Origin: Extensimonas vulgaris
GTDB taxonomy: Bacteria; Pseudomonadota; Gammaproteobacteria; Burkholderiales; Burkholderiaceae_C
Reading direction: 5' to 3'
DNA length: 64,000 nt
Assembly: GCF_003337425.1 (NCBI RefSeq)
Contig: NZ_QPJU01000002.1
Location: 372,001 to 436,000 of the forward strand
Shown here: piece after piece, positions 28,169-38,632 of the stretch
Layout of the letters: every line of letters begins with the position of its first letter
Numbering within the stretch: position 1 is the first letter of the stretch
Position numbers and translations under genes: made by a program
Notes under the pieces: generated by a model
Told to the model about the DNA's origin: nothing
The model's input: the letters and a program-made list of their open reading frames with translations, nothing else
Databases searched by the model: none

Positions 28169-30133
28169 TTACAAATTGCTTGCGGCGATCACTTCGGGCA
28201 TGTCGGTCAGGCCTTGCAGCACTTTTTCGATGCCATCCTGGCGCAGCGTACGCATGCCTGCGGCGAGCGCCGAATGGCGGATGTCCGTGGCAGGGTCGCG
28301 GTGGCGAATGTGCTGGCGGATGGTGTCGTCGCTCAGCATCAGCTCGTGAATGCCCATGCGCCCGCGGTAGCCATGGCCCTCGCATTCCTTGCAGCCTACG
28401 TGCTTCCATAGGCGTAGCTCGCCGTCCTGGCCGCCGAAGCGTTTGCGCCATTGCTCGATCAACGCTGCGCGGACTTCGGGCGTGTGGGTGGTGCCGCTTT
28501 CGAGGTACTGCGCGGCCAGACCTTCGAGCTCGTCGACTTCGGCCACGCGCGGTGCACGGCAGGCCGTGCACAGGCGCCGCACCAGCCGCTGCGCCAGAAT
28601 GCCCAGCAGCGAGTCGGAGAAGTTGAACGGATCGAGCCCGATTTCAAGCAGCCGCGTGATGCTCTCGGGCGCCGAGTTGGTGTGCAGCGTGGAGAGCACC
28701 AGATGCCCGGTGAGCGAGGCCTCGATCGCGATGCGTGCGGTTTCCTCGTCGCGCATTTCGCCGATCATGATCACGTCCGGGTCGGCGCGCAAAAAGGTGC
28801 GCATCGCCGCCGCGAAAGTCCAGCCGATGCGCGGGTTCACCTGCACTTGGCGTAGCCCGGTCTGCGAGATTTCGATCGGGTCCTCGGCCGTCCAGATCTT
28901 GCGGCTGTCGGTATTGAGCTCGCGGATCACCGAGTGCAGCGTGGTCGTCTTGCCGCTGCCCGTGGGGCCGCAGACCAGGATCAGGCCGTAGCTTTTGCGC
29001 ATCAAGGTGCGCAGCCCCGCCAGATTGCCCGGGCTCAACCCGATCTGGTCGAGCGGCAGCGGCTTGGCGCCCGCGAGCAGCCGCAGCACCACGTCCTCCA
29101 GGCCGCGCGAAGTGGGCACCGTGACCACGCGCAGCTCGACCGGCGGGCCGCCGAAGCGTGCAAAGTCGATCTTGCCGTCCTGCGGCTTGCGGTGCTCCGA
29201 AATGTCCATCACCGCCATGATCTTGAGGCGCGCCACGAGCGCAAAGCGATAGCGCGCGGGCAGCTCCAGATAAGGCTGCAGATCGCCATCGATGCGCAGG
29301 CGTATGCGCACGGGCTGCGGTGGCGGCTCGGTTTCGATGTGGATGTCCGAGGCGCGGTGCGCAATGGCCTCACTGATGAGCGAGTTGATGAGCCGCACCA
29401 GCGTGTTGTCGGACTCGCCGATGACGTCGGCGGGTGTCACGTCGAGGTCTGTGCCCGTGGCGTCCAGGCTGCTGGCCAAGTCCCGTGCGGTCGTGGCTTG
29501 GGCTGTCGCACCTGCGCTGCCAGCAGAGGTGGCGGGCGCAGCCACTTTCGCACTCGCATTGGCATTTCCGGCGCTACCGTAAAACCGGCTGATGGCCGGC
29601 AGCAGCGTGCCTGGCGCGGCATGCACAGGAATCACGCGCCGTTGCGTCAGAAAGCGCAGCTCGTCGAGCAGCACGCGATCGTGCGGGTCGGCCATCAGCA
29701 CCACCAGCGCATCGTCGCGCGCCAGCAAGGGCAACACCGATTCGCGCTCGGCCACGGTGCGCGGCACCAGCGCCAGGGCTGCAGGGTCGGGCGCCAGCTT
29801 GCCGGGATCGACCACATACTCACCCAGCCAGCTGTCGATGACGCGCTGCAGCTGCTCGGGCGTGACATGGCCGTGGCTGACAAGGATTTGCCCCAGGTGC
29901 GGGTCTTTGCCAGTTTGGCGTTCCAGCTGCTGGATCTGCAGCGCATCGGCGAGCACGGGCGGGGTGATCAAGCCCGCGTGTAGCAGCGCTTCGCCAAGAT
30001 GGTTGGCGCGGCCCACGAGCGGGTGTGGTGTGGTCACCAACTTCCATAGTGCCTCTGGATGCGGCGGCGTGAAGCTGCGCATGGAAGGGTCTGCGATCTG
30101 GTCGGTAAGCGGGGGGTTGGAAATATCGGACAT
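28169..30133 (-). CDS. GspE/PilB-type secretion or pilus assembly ATPase
   Basis: This is a hexameric AAA-type motor ATPase of the type II secretion/type IV pilus family. The 654-residue protein has an N-terminal MshEN-like domain (LGEALLHAGLITPPVLADAL, then LGQILVSHGHVTPEQLQRVI) and a linker rich in Ala/Ser/Thr. Walker A is LVCGPTGSGKTTTL near residue 390, with an Asp box (AEDPIEI), Walker B (DPDVIMIGEMRDEETA), a His box (HLVLSTLHTN) and the zinc tetracysteine (CTAC and CKEC). No other pilus or T2SS gene is nearby, so its machine is elsewhere. The start at 30133 precedes MSDISNPPL. Confidence 0.9.
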   Translation of the reverse strand: MSDISNPPLTDQIADPSMRSFTPPHPEALWKLVTTPHPLVGRANHLGEALLHAGLITPPVLADALQIQQLERQTGKDPHLGQILVSHGHVTPEQLQRVIDSWLGEYVVDPGKLAPDPAALALVPRTVAERESVLPLLARDDALVVLMADPHDRVLLDELRFLTQRRVIPVHAAPGTLLPAISRFYGSAGNANASAKVAAPATSAGSAGATAQATTARDLASSLDATGTDLDVTPADVIGESDNTLVRLINSLISEAIAHRASDIHIETEPPPQPVRIRLRIDGDLQPYLELPARYRFALVARLKIMAVMDISEHRKPQDGKIDFARFGGPPVELRVVTVPTSRGLEDVVLRLLAGAKPLPLDQIGLSPGNLAGLRTLMRKSYGLILVCGPTGSGKTTTLHSVIRELNTDSRKIWTAEDPIEISQTGLRQVQVNPRIGWTFAAAMRTFLRADPDVIMIGEMRDEETARIAIEASLTGHLVLSTLHTNSAPESITRLLEIGLDPFNFSDSLLGILAQRLVRRLCTACRAPRVAEVDELEGLAAQYLESGTTHTPEVRAALIEQWRKRFGGQDGELRLWKHVGCKECEGHGYRGRMGIHELMLSDDTIRQHIRHRDPATDIRHSALAAGMRTLRQDGIEKVLQGLTDMPEVIAASNL

Positions 30134-30194
30134 AAGCAAAAGCCTGGTAACCACAAAGTGCCTGGGCAAGGGTGCCTGTGCAGGTAAACCAGCA

Positions 30195-31010
30195 TCACAG
30201 CGCCAAGGCGTAATCGACCGTGATCGGCGCGTGGTCGGAAAAGCGCTGTTCCTTGTAAACATGCTCGGCGCGAGCCAGTTCGGCGAGGGCCGGCGTGGCC
30301 AGGTGGTAGTCGAGCCGCCAGCCCACGTTCTTTGCCCAGGCCTGGCCGCGGTTGCTCCACCAGGTGTAGGCCGCATCCGTGGCGCTGGGCTGCAGGCGGC
30401 GATAAACGTCCACCAACCCGCGCGGGTTGTCATTCGTGCGCAACAGTTTGGTCAGCCAGGCGCGCTCTTCGGGCAGAAAGCCGCTGTTTTTCTGGTTGCT
30501 GCGCCAGTTTTTCAGGTCTATGGGCTGGTGCGCAATGTTGAGGTCGCCGCAGAGGATGAACTCGCGCTCGGCCTGCAACTGCAGCAGGTGCGGGTAAAAC
30601 GCCTCGAGAAAGCGGAACTTGGCCTGCTGGCGCTCCTCGCCCGAGGAGCCGCTCGGGAAGTACGCGCTCACGATGGAGAGCTTGCGCGCAGGCGTGTCGA
30701 AGCGCAGCTCGACGTAGCGCCCCTCGGCATCGAACTCGGGCACGCCGAAGCCCGTCAACACGTCGCTGGGGGCGTGGCGCGTGTAGATGCCGACGCCGGC
30801 ATAGCCTTTTTTCTGCGCAAAGTGAAAATAGCCCTGCAGACCGGCGAGCTGCTCGAAGCGGCCCTGTACGTCGGCGGCCTGGGCCTTGACCTCCTGCACG
30901 CACATACAATCCGGCCGCGTGGTGGCGATCCACTGCTCCAGGCCTTTGCTCGCGGCCGAGCGGATGCCGTTGAGATTGAGGCTGCTTAACTTGAACAAGG
31001 GTTTTTGCAT
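30195..31010 (-). CDS. xth: Exodeoxyribonuclease III
   Basis: This is an AP endonuclease and 3'-5' exonuclease of base excision repair. The 271-residue endonuclease/exonuclease/phosphatase fold has LNLNGIRSA (active-site Asn), [10 protein letters not shown] (metal Glu), LCGDLNIAH and the terminal [13 protein letters not shown] (catalytic Asp-His). The ATG start at 30998-31010 region is taken as [12 protein letters not shown] at 31010. It overlaps the divergent pyrE start in a CATG, so one of the two starts may in reality be a few codons downstream. Confidence 0.94.
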   Translation of the reverse strand: MQKPLFKLSSLNLNGIRSAASKGLEQWIATTRPDCMCVQEVKAQAADVQGRFEQLAGLQGYFHFAQKKGYAGVGIYTRHAPSDVLTGFGVPEFDAEGRYVELRFDTPARKLSIVSAYFPSGSSGEERQQAKFRFLEAFYPHLLQLQAEREFILCGDLNIAHQPIDLKNWRSNQKNSGFLPEERAWLTKLLRTNDNPRGLVDVYRRLQPSATDAAYTWWSNRGQAWAKNVGWRLDYHLATPALAELARAEHVYKEQRFSDHAPITVDYALAL

Positions 31011-31725
31011 GGAGGAAGAGGGCGTACAAAGCGCGCAGCAAAGCCGGCTGGCGCAGGATTTCGTGCGTTTTGCCGTCGAAACAGGTGTTTTGCGCTTCGG
31101 CGAATTCAAGACCAAGGCGGGGCGCCTGAGCCCTTATTTTTTCAATGCCGGGCTGTTCGACGATGGCGCCAAGCTCGGCCGGCTCGCGCAATTCTATGCA
31201 AGCGCGCTGCAGGCGAGCGGCATCGCCTTCGACATGGTGTTCGGCCCGGCCTACAAGGGCATTCCGCTTGCGGCCACGGTGGCCGTGGAACTCGCGCGCC
31301 AGGGGCGCAACGTGCCCTTCGCCTACAACCGCAAGGAGGCCAAAGACCATGGCGAGGGCGGCAGCCTGGTGGGCGCACCGCTGCGCGGGCGCGTGCTCAT
31401 CATCGACGACGTGATGTCCGCAGGCACGGCGGCGCGCGAGTCGATCGCGCTGATCCGCGCGGCCGGCGCCACGCCGCATGCGATGGTGGTCGCACTCGAT
31501 CGCCAGGAAAAAGCCACCGAAAACGGCCAGGACGTGCCCTACAGCGCCGTGCAGTACGTGCGCCGGGAGCTCGGCCTGCAGGTGTGCGCAATCGCGCGCC
31601 TGGCAGATTTATTGCAATACCTCTCTGCTGTGGGGGGCGACGCCATGGCAGCCCACCGCGCCCGGGTGCTTGCGTATCGGGAGCGCTACGGCGTCGATGA
31701 CGACAGTGAGGGAGATGCTTCTTGA
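31009..31725 (+). CDS. pyrE: Orotate phosphoribosyltransferase
   Basis: This enzyme converts orotate and PRPP to OMP in pyrimidine synthesis. The 238-residue protein has the PyrE opening [24 protein letters not shown]. It also has [36 protein letters not shown] and the PRPP loop [17 protein letters not shown]. The open frame continues upstream, but family similarity begins near residue 15 of this model. Its start overlaps the divergent xth start, and its stop overlaps the TTG start of the next gene. Confidence 0.95.
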   Translation: MEEEGVQSAQQSRLAQDFVRFAVETGVLRFGEFKTKAGRLSPYFFNAGLFDDGAKLGRLAQFYASALQASGIAFDMVFGPAYKGIPLAATVAVELARQGRNVPFAYNRKEAKDHGEGGSLVGAPLRGRVLIIDDVMSAGTAARESIALIRAAGATPHAMVVALDRQEKATENGQDVPYSAVQYVRRELGLQVCAIARLADLLQYLSAVGGDAMAAHRARVLAYRERYGVDDDSEGDAS

Positions 31726-32426
31726 AAAAATTCTGGTGCACCGGTGCGGCCTCGCTCGCGGGTTTCGGGCTTGTCATTGCCCACGCCCAACCTGCCACGG
31801 GCGGCAGCATCTATACCTGCATCGATGCCCAGGGGCGACGCATCACTTCCGACCGCCCGATCGCCGAGTGCCTCGACCGCGAGCAGCGTGAGCTCGGCCC
31901 CACCGGCGTGACGCGCCGCAAAATCGGCCCCTCGCTCACCGAACAGGAGCGCGCAGCCCTGGAAGCGCAACGCCGCAAGGAGGCCGAAGAGCAGTCCCGC
32001 ATCCTCGAAGAGCGCCGCCGCGACCGTGCCCTGCTCGCGCGCTACCCGAACCAGGCCGCACACGATGCCGAGCGCGCGCAAGCCCTCACCCAGGTCAACG
32101 AAGTCATCGCCATCGCCCAAAGGCGCCTGCGAGAGCTGCAGCAAGAGCGCAAAGCGCTGGACAGGGAGATGGAGTTTTATCAAAAAGACCCGTCCAAGGC
32201 GCCAGCCAAACTGCGCCGCCAGATCGCCGAAAACCAGGACGAAATGGCGGCCCAGCTGCGCTTCATCGCCGATCGGGAAGAAGAAAAGCGCCGCATCCAC
32301 CAGCGTTTCGACGCCGAGCTGGCGCACCTGCGTCAGCTGTGGGACAGCCAGCGCCCGCCACCCGCGGTGGCAGCGCCTGCGCAGACGCCTTTGCCGGTCA
32401 ACGGTCCGCCGGCCACGCTGCGCTGA
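31722..32426 (+). CDS. DUF4124-like exported protein with coiled coil
   Basis: This is an exported protein of unknown function. The 234 residues begin with a signal peptide ([22 protein letters not shown]). A DUF4124-type segment follows ([29 protein letters not shown]), then a long charged helix (about residues 75-195, heptad-like [20 protein letters not shown]) and a Pro/Ala tail. The start codon is TTG, overlapping the pyrE stop as TTGA with AGGGAG before it, which indicates translational coupling. It is convergent with gatB. Confidence 0.8.
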   Translation: MKKFWCTGAASLAGFGLVIAHAQPATGGSIYTCIDAQGRRITSDRPIAECLDREQRELGPTGVTRRKIGPSLTEQERAALEAQRRKEAEEQSRILEERRRDRALLARYPNQAAHDAERAQALTQVNEVIAIAQRRLRELQQERKALDREMEFYQKDPSKAPAKLRRQIAENQDEMAAQLRFIADREEEKRRIHQRFDAELAHLRQLWDSQRPPPAVAAPAQTPLPVNGPPATLR

Positions 32427-32475
32427 GGGGCGCTGCGCTTTGCCGTCGCTGCGCTTTGCCGTCGCTGCGCGTTCC

Positions 32476-33939
32476 TCATCCTTCGAGCCTGGCGCGCAGC
32501 AGCGCATTCACCTGCTGCGGGTTCGCCTTGCCCTTGCTGGCCTTCATGACCTGACCGACGAGCGCGTTGAAGGCCTTGTCCTTGCCGGCCTTGAACTGCG
32601 CCACGTTGTCGGGGTTCGCGGCGAGCACCTCGGCGATGATCTGCTCGAGCGCGCCAGCATCGTTCACCTGCTTGAGGCCCTTGGCTTCGATCAAGGCATC
32701 GACGTCGCCGCCTTCGCCCGTCCCTTCGCCCTTCCACAAGGCGTCGAACACCTGGCGCGCCGCACTGTTGCTGAGGGTGCCGTCCGCGATGCGCGCAATC
32801 AGCGCCGCAAGTTGCGCGGCGCCCACGGGCGAGCGCGCGATGCCGATTTCCTCGGCGTTCAGGCGCCGCGAGACCTCGCCCATGATCCAGTTGCTCGCGA
32901 GCTTGGGCTGGCCGCAAGCGCGCGCCACGGCCTCGAAGTACGCGGCCATCGCGGGTGACTGCGTGAGCGTGTTCGCGTCATATTCCGGCAGGCCGTATTC
33001 GGCTACGAAGCGCGCCGCCATGGCGCGCGGCAATTCGGGCATCAGCGCACGTTGTTCCTCGATCCATTGCTCTGAAATGTAGAGCGGTGGCAAGTCTGGA
33101 TCGGGGAAATAGCGGTAGTCGGCCGCGTCCTCCTTGGTGCGCATGGCGCGCGTCTCGCCCGTCGCGGGGTCGAACAGCACCGTGGCCTGCTGGATCGCGT
33201 GGCCGTCCTCGAGCTGCTCGATCTGCCAGCGGATCTCGTAGTCGATCGCCTGCTGCATGAACTTGAAGCTGTTGAGGTTCTTGATCTCGCGCCGCGTGCC
33301 CAGCGGCTGGCCGGGCTTGCGCACGCTCACGTTCGCGTCGCAACGAAAGCTCCCCTCCTGCATGTTGCCGTCGCAGATGCCGATCCAGGTGACGATCTTG
33401 TGCAGCTCGCGGGCGTAGGCCACAGCTTCGGCGGTGGAGCGCATGTCGGGCTCGGTGACGATTTCCAGCAGCGGCGTGCCGGCGCGGTTCAGGTCGATGC
33501 CGCTCATGCCGTGGAATTCCTCGTGCAGCGACTTGCCCGCGTCCTCTTCGAGATGCGCACGCACCAGGCGCACGGTTTTTTTCTCGTCACCCACGTAAAA
33601 CGACACCTCGCCGCCTTGCACCACGGGAATTTCGTACTGGCTGATCTGGTAGCCCTTGGGCAGGTCGGGGTAGAAATAGTTTTTGCGCGCAAAAATGCTC
33701 ATGGGCGCAATGTGGGAGCCGAGTGCCAATCCCAACTTGATAGCGCATTCGACCGCCGCGCGGTTCATCACCGGCAGCGTACCGGGCAAGGCCAGATCGA
33801 CCGCGCAAGCCTGCGTATTGGGCTCGGCGCCAAACGCCGTGGAGGCGCGGCTGAAGATTTTGCTGCGCGTGGCCAGCTGCGCATGCGTCTCGAAGCCGAT
33901 GACGACTTCGTAGCCGTGGATCAAATTGCTGCTCGTCAT
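32476..33939 (-). CDS. gatB: Aspartyl/glutamyl-tRNA amidotransferase subunit B
   Basis: This is the kinase/transamidation subunit of GatCAB, which amidates Glu-tRNA-Gln and/or Asp-tRNA-Asn. The 487-residue protein starts [22 protein letters not shown] and shows [18 protein letters not shown], the GatB signature [17 protein letters not shown] and a C-terminal YqeY-like domain ([23 protein letters not shown]). It is the third gene of gatC-gatA-gatB, one base after gatA. Confidence 0.97.
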   Translation of the reverse strand: MTSSNLIHGYEVVIGFETHAQLATRSKIFSRASTAFGAEPNTQACAVDLALPGTLPVMNRAAVECAIKLGLALGSHIAPMSIFARKNYFYPDLPKGYQISQYEIPVVQGGEVSFYVGDEKKTVRLVRAHLEEDAGKSLHEEFHGMSGIDLNRAGTPLLEIVTEPDMRSTAEAVAYARELHKIVTWIGICDGNMQEGSFRCDANVSVRKPGQPLGTRREIKNLNSFKFMQQAIDYEIRWQIEQLEDGHAIQQATVLFDPATGETRAMRTKEDAADYRYFPDPDLPPLYISEQWIEEQRALMPELPRAMAARFVAEYGLPEYDANTLTQSPAMAAYFEAVARACGQPKLASNWIMGEVSRRLNAEEIGIARSPVGAAQLAALIARIADGTLSNSAARQVFDALWKGEGTGEGGDVDALIEAKGLKQVNDAGALEQIIAEVLAANPDNVAQFKAGKDKAFNALVGQVMKASKGKANPQQVNALLRARLEG

Positions 33940-33940
33940 C

Positions 33941-35437
33941 TCACAATCCCCCGGGCTGGCGCAAATGAAAATCCGTCACCTGCTGCAAGCGATGCGCTGC
34001 GTTCAGCAGCCGGGCTTCTTGAAAATAATTGCCGATGAGCTGCAGCCCCACGGGCATGCCGTGCGCGCCAAAGCCCGCGGGCACGCTCATGCCGGGCAGG
34101 CCTGCGAGCGAGGCGGGCAGGGTGTAGATGTCGGCCAGGTAGTTGGCCACAGGGTCATCGGCTTTCTCGCCGATCTTCCAGGCCACGCTCGGGGCCACGG
34201 GGCCGGCGATCAGGTCGCATTGCTGGAACGCCTGCTGGAAGTCGTCAGCGATCATGCGGCGGATTTTTTGCGCCTGCAGGTAGTAGGCGTCGTAGTAGCC
34301 GTGGCTCAGCACGTAGGTGCCTATCATGATGCGGCGCTTGACCTCGGCGCCGAAGCCCTCGGCGCGGGTTTTTTTGTACATGTCTTCGAGGTCGGTGTAG
34401 TCGCGTGCGCGGTGGCCGAACTTGACGCCGTCGTAGCGGCTCAGGTTGGAGCTCGCCTCGGCGGGCGCGATGATGTAGTAGACGGGAATCGACAGCTCGG
34501 TGCGCGGCAGCGAGATCGGCACGAGCGTGGCGCCGAGTTTTTCGTACTCCTGGAGCGCGGCTTCGACGGCCGCGCGCACGTCGTCGGCCAACCCTGCGCC
34601 GAAAAATTCCTTCGGGATGCCGATGCGCAAGCCCTCGAGGCTGTCGTCCAGCCGCGCGCTGAAGTCTTCGGCGGGCAGGTCGAGCGAAGTCGAGTCGCGG
34701 TCGGGGTCGGGGCCGCACAAAGCCGACAGCAGCAGCGCGCAGTCCTGCGCCGAACGCGCCATGGGGCCGGCTTGGTCGAGGCTGGAGGCAAAGGCGATCA
34801 TGCCGTAGCGCGAGGCGCGCCCGTAGGTTGGCTTGATGCCCGTGATGCCGCAAAACGAGGCGGGTTGGCGGATCGAGCCGCCAGTGTCGGTGCCCGTCGC
34901 GGCGGGCGCCAGGCGCGCCGCCACGGCCACGGCACTGCCGCCCGAGGAGCCTCCGGGCACGCGCGCAGCGTCCCAGGGGTTGCGCACCGGCGCGGGCGCG
35001 TCCAAGCCCAGCGGGGCGATGGCCGAGTTTTCGTTTGCCGAACCCATCGCGAATTCGTCGCAATTGAGCTTGCCCAGCGTCACGCAGCCGGCCGCGGCGA
35101 GGCGCTGCACCACGGTCGCGTCGAACGGCGACTGGTAGCCCGCGAGCATTTTCGAGCCCGCAGTGCTCGGGAAGTCCTGGGTGACGAAGATATCCTTGTG
35201 CGCGATGGGCACGCCCTCGAGCGGGCCGCCCATGCCGGCCTGCAGGCGCGCATCGGCGGCGCGCGCCTGCGCGAGCGTCGCTTCTTCGTTCAGCGCGAGG
35301 TAGGCGCCCAGGTGCTGGTGGGTGTGCGCGCGCGCCAGGAAATGCTGCGCCGCTTCGACGGCGGACACGCGGCGGGCGCGCAATTGGGCGGCGAGTTCGG
35401 CCACGCCCAGATCGTGCAATGCAGGGGTCGATGTCAT
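33941..35437 (-). CDS. gatA: Aspartyl/glutamyl-tRNA amidotransferase subunit A
   Basis: This is the glutaminase subunit of GatCAB. The 498-residue amidase-signature protein starts [19 protein letters not shown]. It carries the catalytic Lys in [12 protein letters not shown], the Ser-rich [13 protein letters not shown] and the nucleophile block [19 protein letters not shown]. The open frame extends upstream without family similarity. It lies eight bases after gatC. Confidence 0.97.
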   Translation of the reverse strand: MTSTPALHDLGVAELAAQLRARRVSAVEAAQHFLARAHTHQHLGAYLALNEEATLAQARAADARLQAGMGGPLEGVPIAHKDIFVTQDFPSTAGSKMLAGYQSPFDATVVQRLAAAGCVTLGKLNCDEFAMGSANENSAIAPLGLDAPAPVRNPWDAARVPGGSSGGSAVAVAARLAPAATGTDTGGSIRQPASFCGITGIKPTYGRASRYGMIAFASSLDQAGPMARSAQDCALLLSALCGPDPDRDSTSLDLPAEDFSARLDDSLEGLRIGIPKEFFGAGLADDVRAAVEAALQEYEKLGATLVPISLPRTELSIPVYYIIAPAEASSNLSRYDGVKFGHRARDYTDLEDMYKKTRAEGFGAEVKRRIMIGTYVLSHGYYDAYYLQAQKIRRMIADDFQQAFQQCDLIAGPVAPSVAWKIGEKADDPVANYLADIYTLPASLAGLPGMSVPAGFGAHGMPVGLQLIGNYFQEARLLNAAHRLQQVTDFHLRQPGGL

Positions 35438-35445
35438 GCGCGGCC

Positions 35446-35745
35446 TCACTCGATGACTTTGGGCACGAGGTACAGGCCGCGCTCCACGGCCGGGGCGCTG
35501 CGCTGGTTGCGTTCGCGCTGGTTGGGCTCGCTCACGACGTCGTCGCGCAGCCGCAGGGCCACGGGCTGCACGGTGGCGACGGGGTGCGGCAGCGGCGTGA
35601 GGCCGCTGGTATCGACGGCGCGCATCTGCTCGACAATGGCAAAAAAGCCGTTGAGCTGCGTGTGCATGCGCTCGGCTTCGGCGGGGCTGAGCGCAAGCCG
35701 CGCCAGGTGCGCGATGCGCTCGATGTCCTGGGGTGTCAGTGCCAT
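35446..35745 (-). CDS. gatC: Aspartyl/glutamyl-tRNA amidotransferase subunit C
   Basis: This small subunit stabilises GatA in GatCAB. The 99-residue protein starts [20 protein letters not shown], the family signature. It continues with [25 protein letters not shown] and a C-terminal belt sequence. It is the first gene of the gat operon, divergent from mreB. Confidence 0.95.
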   Translation of the reverse strand: MALTPQDIERIAHLARLALSPAEAERMHTQLNGFFAIVEQMRAVDTSGLTPLPHPVATVQPVALRLRDDVVSEPNQRERNQRSAPAVERGLYLVPKVIE

Positions 35746-35832
35746 AAAAACAAGGGTGGAAGTGGTGCTGCCACAGATGTAAAACTGTGCTGCGCGCCAA
35801 GCCGTGGCACGGTTCGCGCAGAGGGGATCGGG

Positions 35833-35838
35833 TATTAT
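35833..35838 (+). promoter_or_regulatory. -10 box candidate for mreB
   Basis: TATTAT lies 122 bases before mreB in the 214-base gatC/mreB divergent region. The -35 hexamer is not clear, and no gene is seen in the gap. Confidence 0.4.
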
Positions 35839-35959
35839 CCCGGCTTTGCCGCAATACCCTCCCTCCTGCCGGTCATTGTGCGAAAAAAGCAAAACTTTTG
35901 ACCCCACCAACCCGGCACTGGCAGGCCGCACGTGCATGCCGTGCCCCAGAGGATTTTGA

Positions 35960-37003
<1,044 letters not shown>

Positions 37004-37130
37004 GGCGTTTGGGCGCCGCGTTGACCATGCCCGGCAGACGCCGATGCCCGCGCGGCTTGCCCCGACACGGGCGCCGGCAGCAGACCGTGCTGCCGCCCCT
37101 GCGCTGATCGCGTCTCCCTGAACCCGCCCC

Positions 37131-38117
37131 ATGCCGCCCGCAACCCTGGAGCGCAGCGCGCCCTCGCTCTTCAGACGGGGGCCGTCGCCGCTGTCGCAAC
37201 TGGCGCTGTACGCCGCGCTGGCGCTGTTTCTGATGGTGGCAGACGCGCGCTTTCAGCTCGTGGGCCCGCTGCGTCAGGCCGTGGCGACGGTGCTCTACCC
37301 CGCGCAGTGGCTGATGCGCCAGCCCGTGGAGTTCGCCCGCCAAGGGCTGGACTATTTCGAGTCGCTGCACCAGGCCGAGGCCGAAGCCCGGGCCGCGCGC
37401 GCCCAGATGTTGCAGCTCGCGCAGCGCGCGCACCAGGCCGATTTGCTGCTGCAGGAAAACCAGCATCTGCGCGAGCTGCTGCAATTGCAGCCGCGCATCG
37501 CCGTTCCCTCGCTGGCGGCCGAGGTGATCTACGAGGCGGCCGATCCGTTCAGCCGCCGCGTGGTCATAGACCGCGGCCAGGCCGCGGGCGTGGTGGCGGG
37601 CGCGCCCGTCGTCGATGCCGCCGGTGTGCTCGGCCAGGTGACGCGCGTGCTGCCGCTGCAGAGCGAAGTCACGCTGCTGATTGACCGCGAGCAGGCGACG
37701 CCGGTGCAGAACATGCGCACCGGGGTGCGCGGCATCGCTTTCGGTGACCCGACGGCAGGGCAGGGTGGCGGTCTCGAGTTGCGCTTCATGCCCAGCAGCG
37801 CCGACATCCGCGCGGGCGACCTGCTCAGCACCAGCGGCGTCGATGGCGTCTATCCGCCGGGCCAGCCCGTGGCCCGGGTGCTGCGTGTGGAGCGGCGCGC
37901 CGACTCGGCCTTTGCGCGCGTCCTCTGTGCGCCGCTGGCCCAGGTGCAGGGCGCGCGCCACGTGCTCGTGCTGCAGCCGCTCGCCGCCGTTGTGCCGCAG
38001 CGACTGCCGCCAGCCGTGTCCGAAACGCCTGCCGCAAAGAAAAAGGGCAAAGGCGAAAACAAGGCCGAAAACAAGGCCGAGAAGAAGTCCGAAAAGAAGG
38101 GGGGACGCGCACCATGA
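37131..38117 (+). CDS. mreC: Rod-shape-determining protein MreC
   Basis: This bitopic inner-membrane protein links MreB to PBP2. The 328 residues include one N-terminal membrane segment (LALYAALALFLMVADARFQL). A coiled coil follows (about residues 80-115, AEARAARAQMLQLAQRAHQADLL), then a periplasmic beta domain (GVVAGAPVVDAAGVLGQVTRV; GDLLSTSGVDGVYPPGQPVA). The C-terminus is a Lys/Glu-rich tail with repeated KAENKAEKK units. It overlaps mreD by four bases. Confidence 0.95.
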   Translation: MPPATLERSAPSLFRRGPSPLSQLALYAALALFLMVADARFQLVGPLRQAVATVLYPAQWLMRQPVEFARQGLDYFESLHQAEAEARAARAQMLQLAQRAHQADLLLQENQHLRELLQLQPRIAVPSLAAEVIYEAADPFSRRVVIDRGQAAGVVAGAPVVDAAGVLGQVTRVLPLQSEVTLLIDREQATPVQNMRTGVRGIAFGDPTAGQGGGLELRFMPSSADIRAGDLLSTSGVDGVYPPGQPVARVLRVERRADSAFARVLCAPLAQVQGARHVLVLQPLAAVVPQRLPPAVSETPAAKKKGKGENKAENKAEKKSEKKGGRAP

Positions 38118-38632
38118 TCATGCCGCCTGGCCAGCCGCTGCTGCTGCCGGCCAAGCCTTTTTTCATCGCCGCGAGTCTGGTCGCCGGCCTGGCGCTGAAC
38201 ATGCTGCCGCTCGGGCGCGAGGTCTGGATGCCGGACTTCCTCATGTTGCTGCTCGCCTTTTGGTGTGTGCACCAGCCGCAGCGCGTGGGCATGGGCGTGG
38301 CCTTCGTACTGGGCCTGTGCATGGACGTGCACGCCACCAGCTTGCTTGGCCAGCATGCACTTGCCTACGCCGTGCTCGCTTATGGCGCGGCGGCGTTGCA
38401 GCGGCGGCTCGCGTGGTTCAGCGCCTGGGCGCAGGCCTTGCACGTGCTGCCGCTGCTGCTGCTTGCGCACGCGATAGAACTCGCTTTGGGGCTTGCTGGA
38501 GGCGGAGCCTTCCCAGGCGTGGCCGTGGTCGTGGCACCGCTGCTTGAAACCCTGTTGTGGCCGCTTGCGAGCTGGGTCTTGCTCGCTCCCCAGCGCCGCC
38601 CGCCTGAGTCAGACGAAAACCGCCCCCTGTGA
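38114..38632 (+). CDS. mreD: Rod-shape-determining protein MreD
   Basis: MreD is an inner-membrane component of the elongation complex. The 172-residue protein has about five hydrophobic segments, with the family-like FLMLLLAFWCVHQPQRVGMGVAFVLGLCMDVH and HALAYAVLAYGA. It overlaps mreC and mrdA by four bases at each end (ATGA-type coupling). Confidence 0.92.
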   Translation: MIMPPGQPLLLPAKPFFIAASLVAGLALNMLPLGREVWMPDFLMLLLAFWCVHQPQRVGMGVAFVLGLCMDVHATSLLGQHALAYAVLAYGAAALQRRLAWFSAWAQALHVLPLLLLAHAIELALGLAGGGAFPGVAVVVAPLLETLLWPLASWVLLAPQRRPPESDENRPL

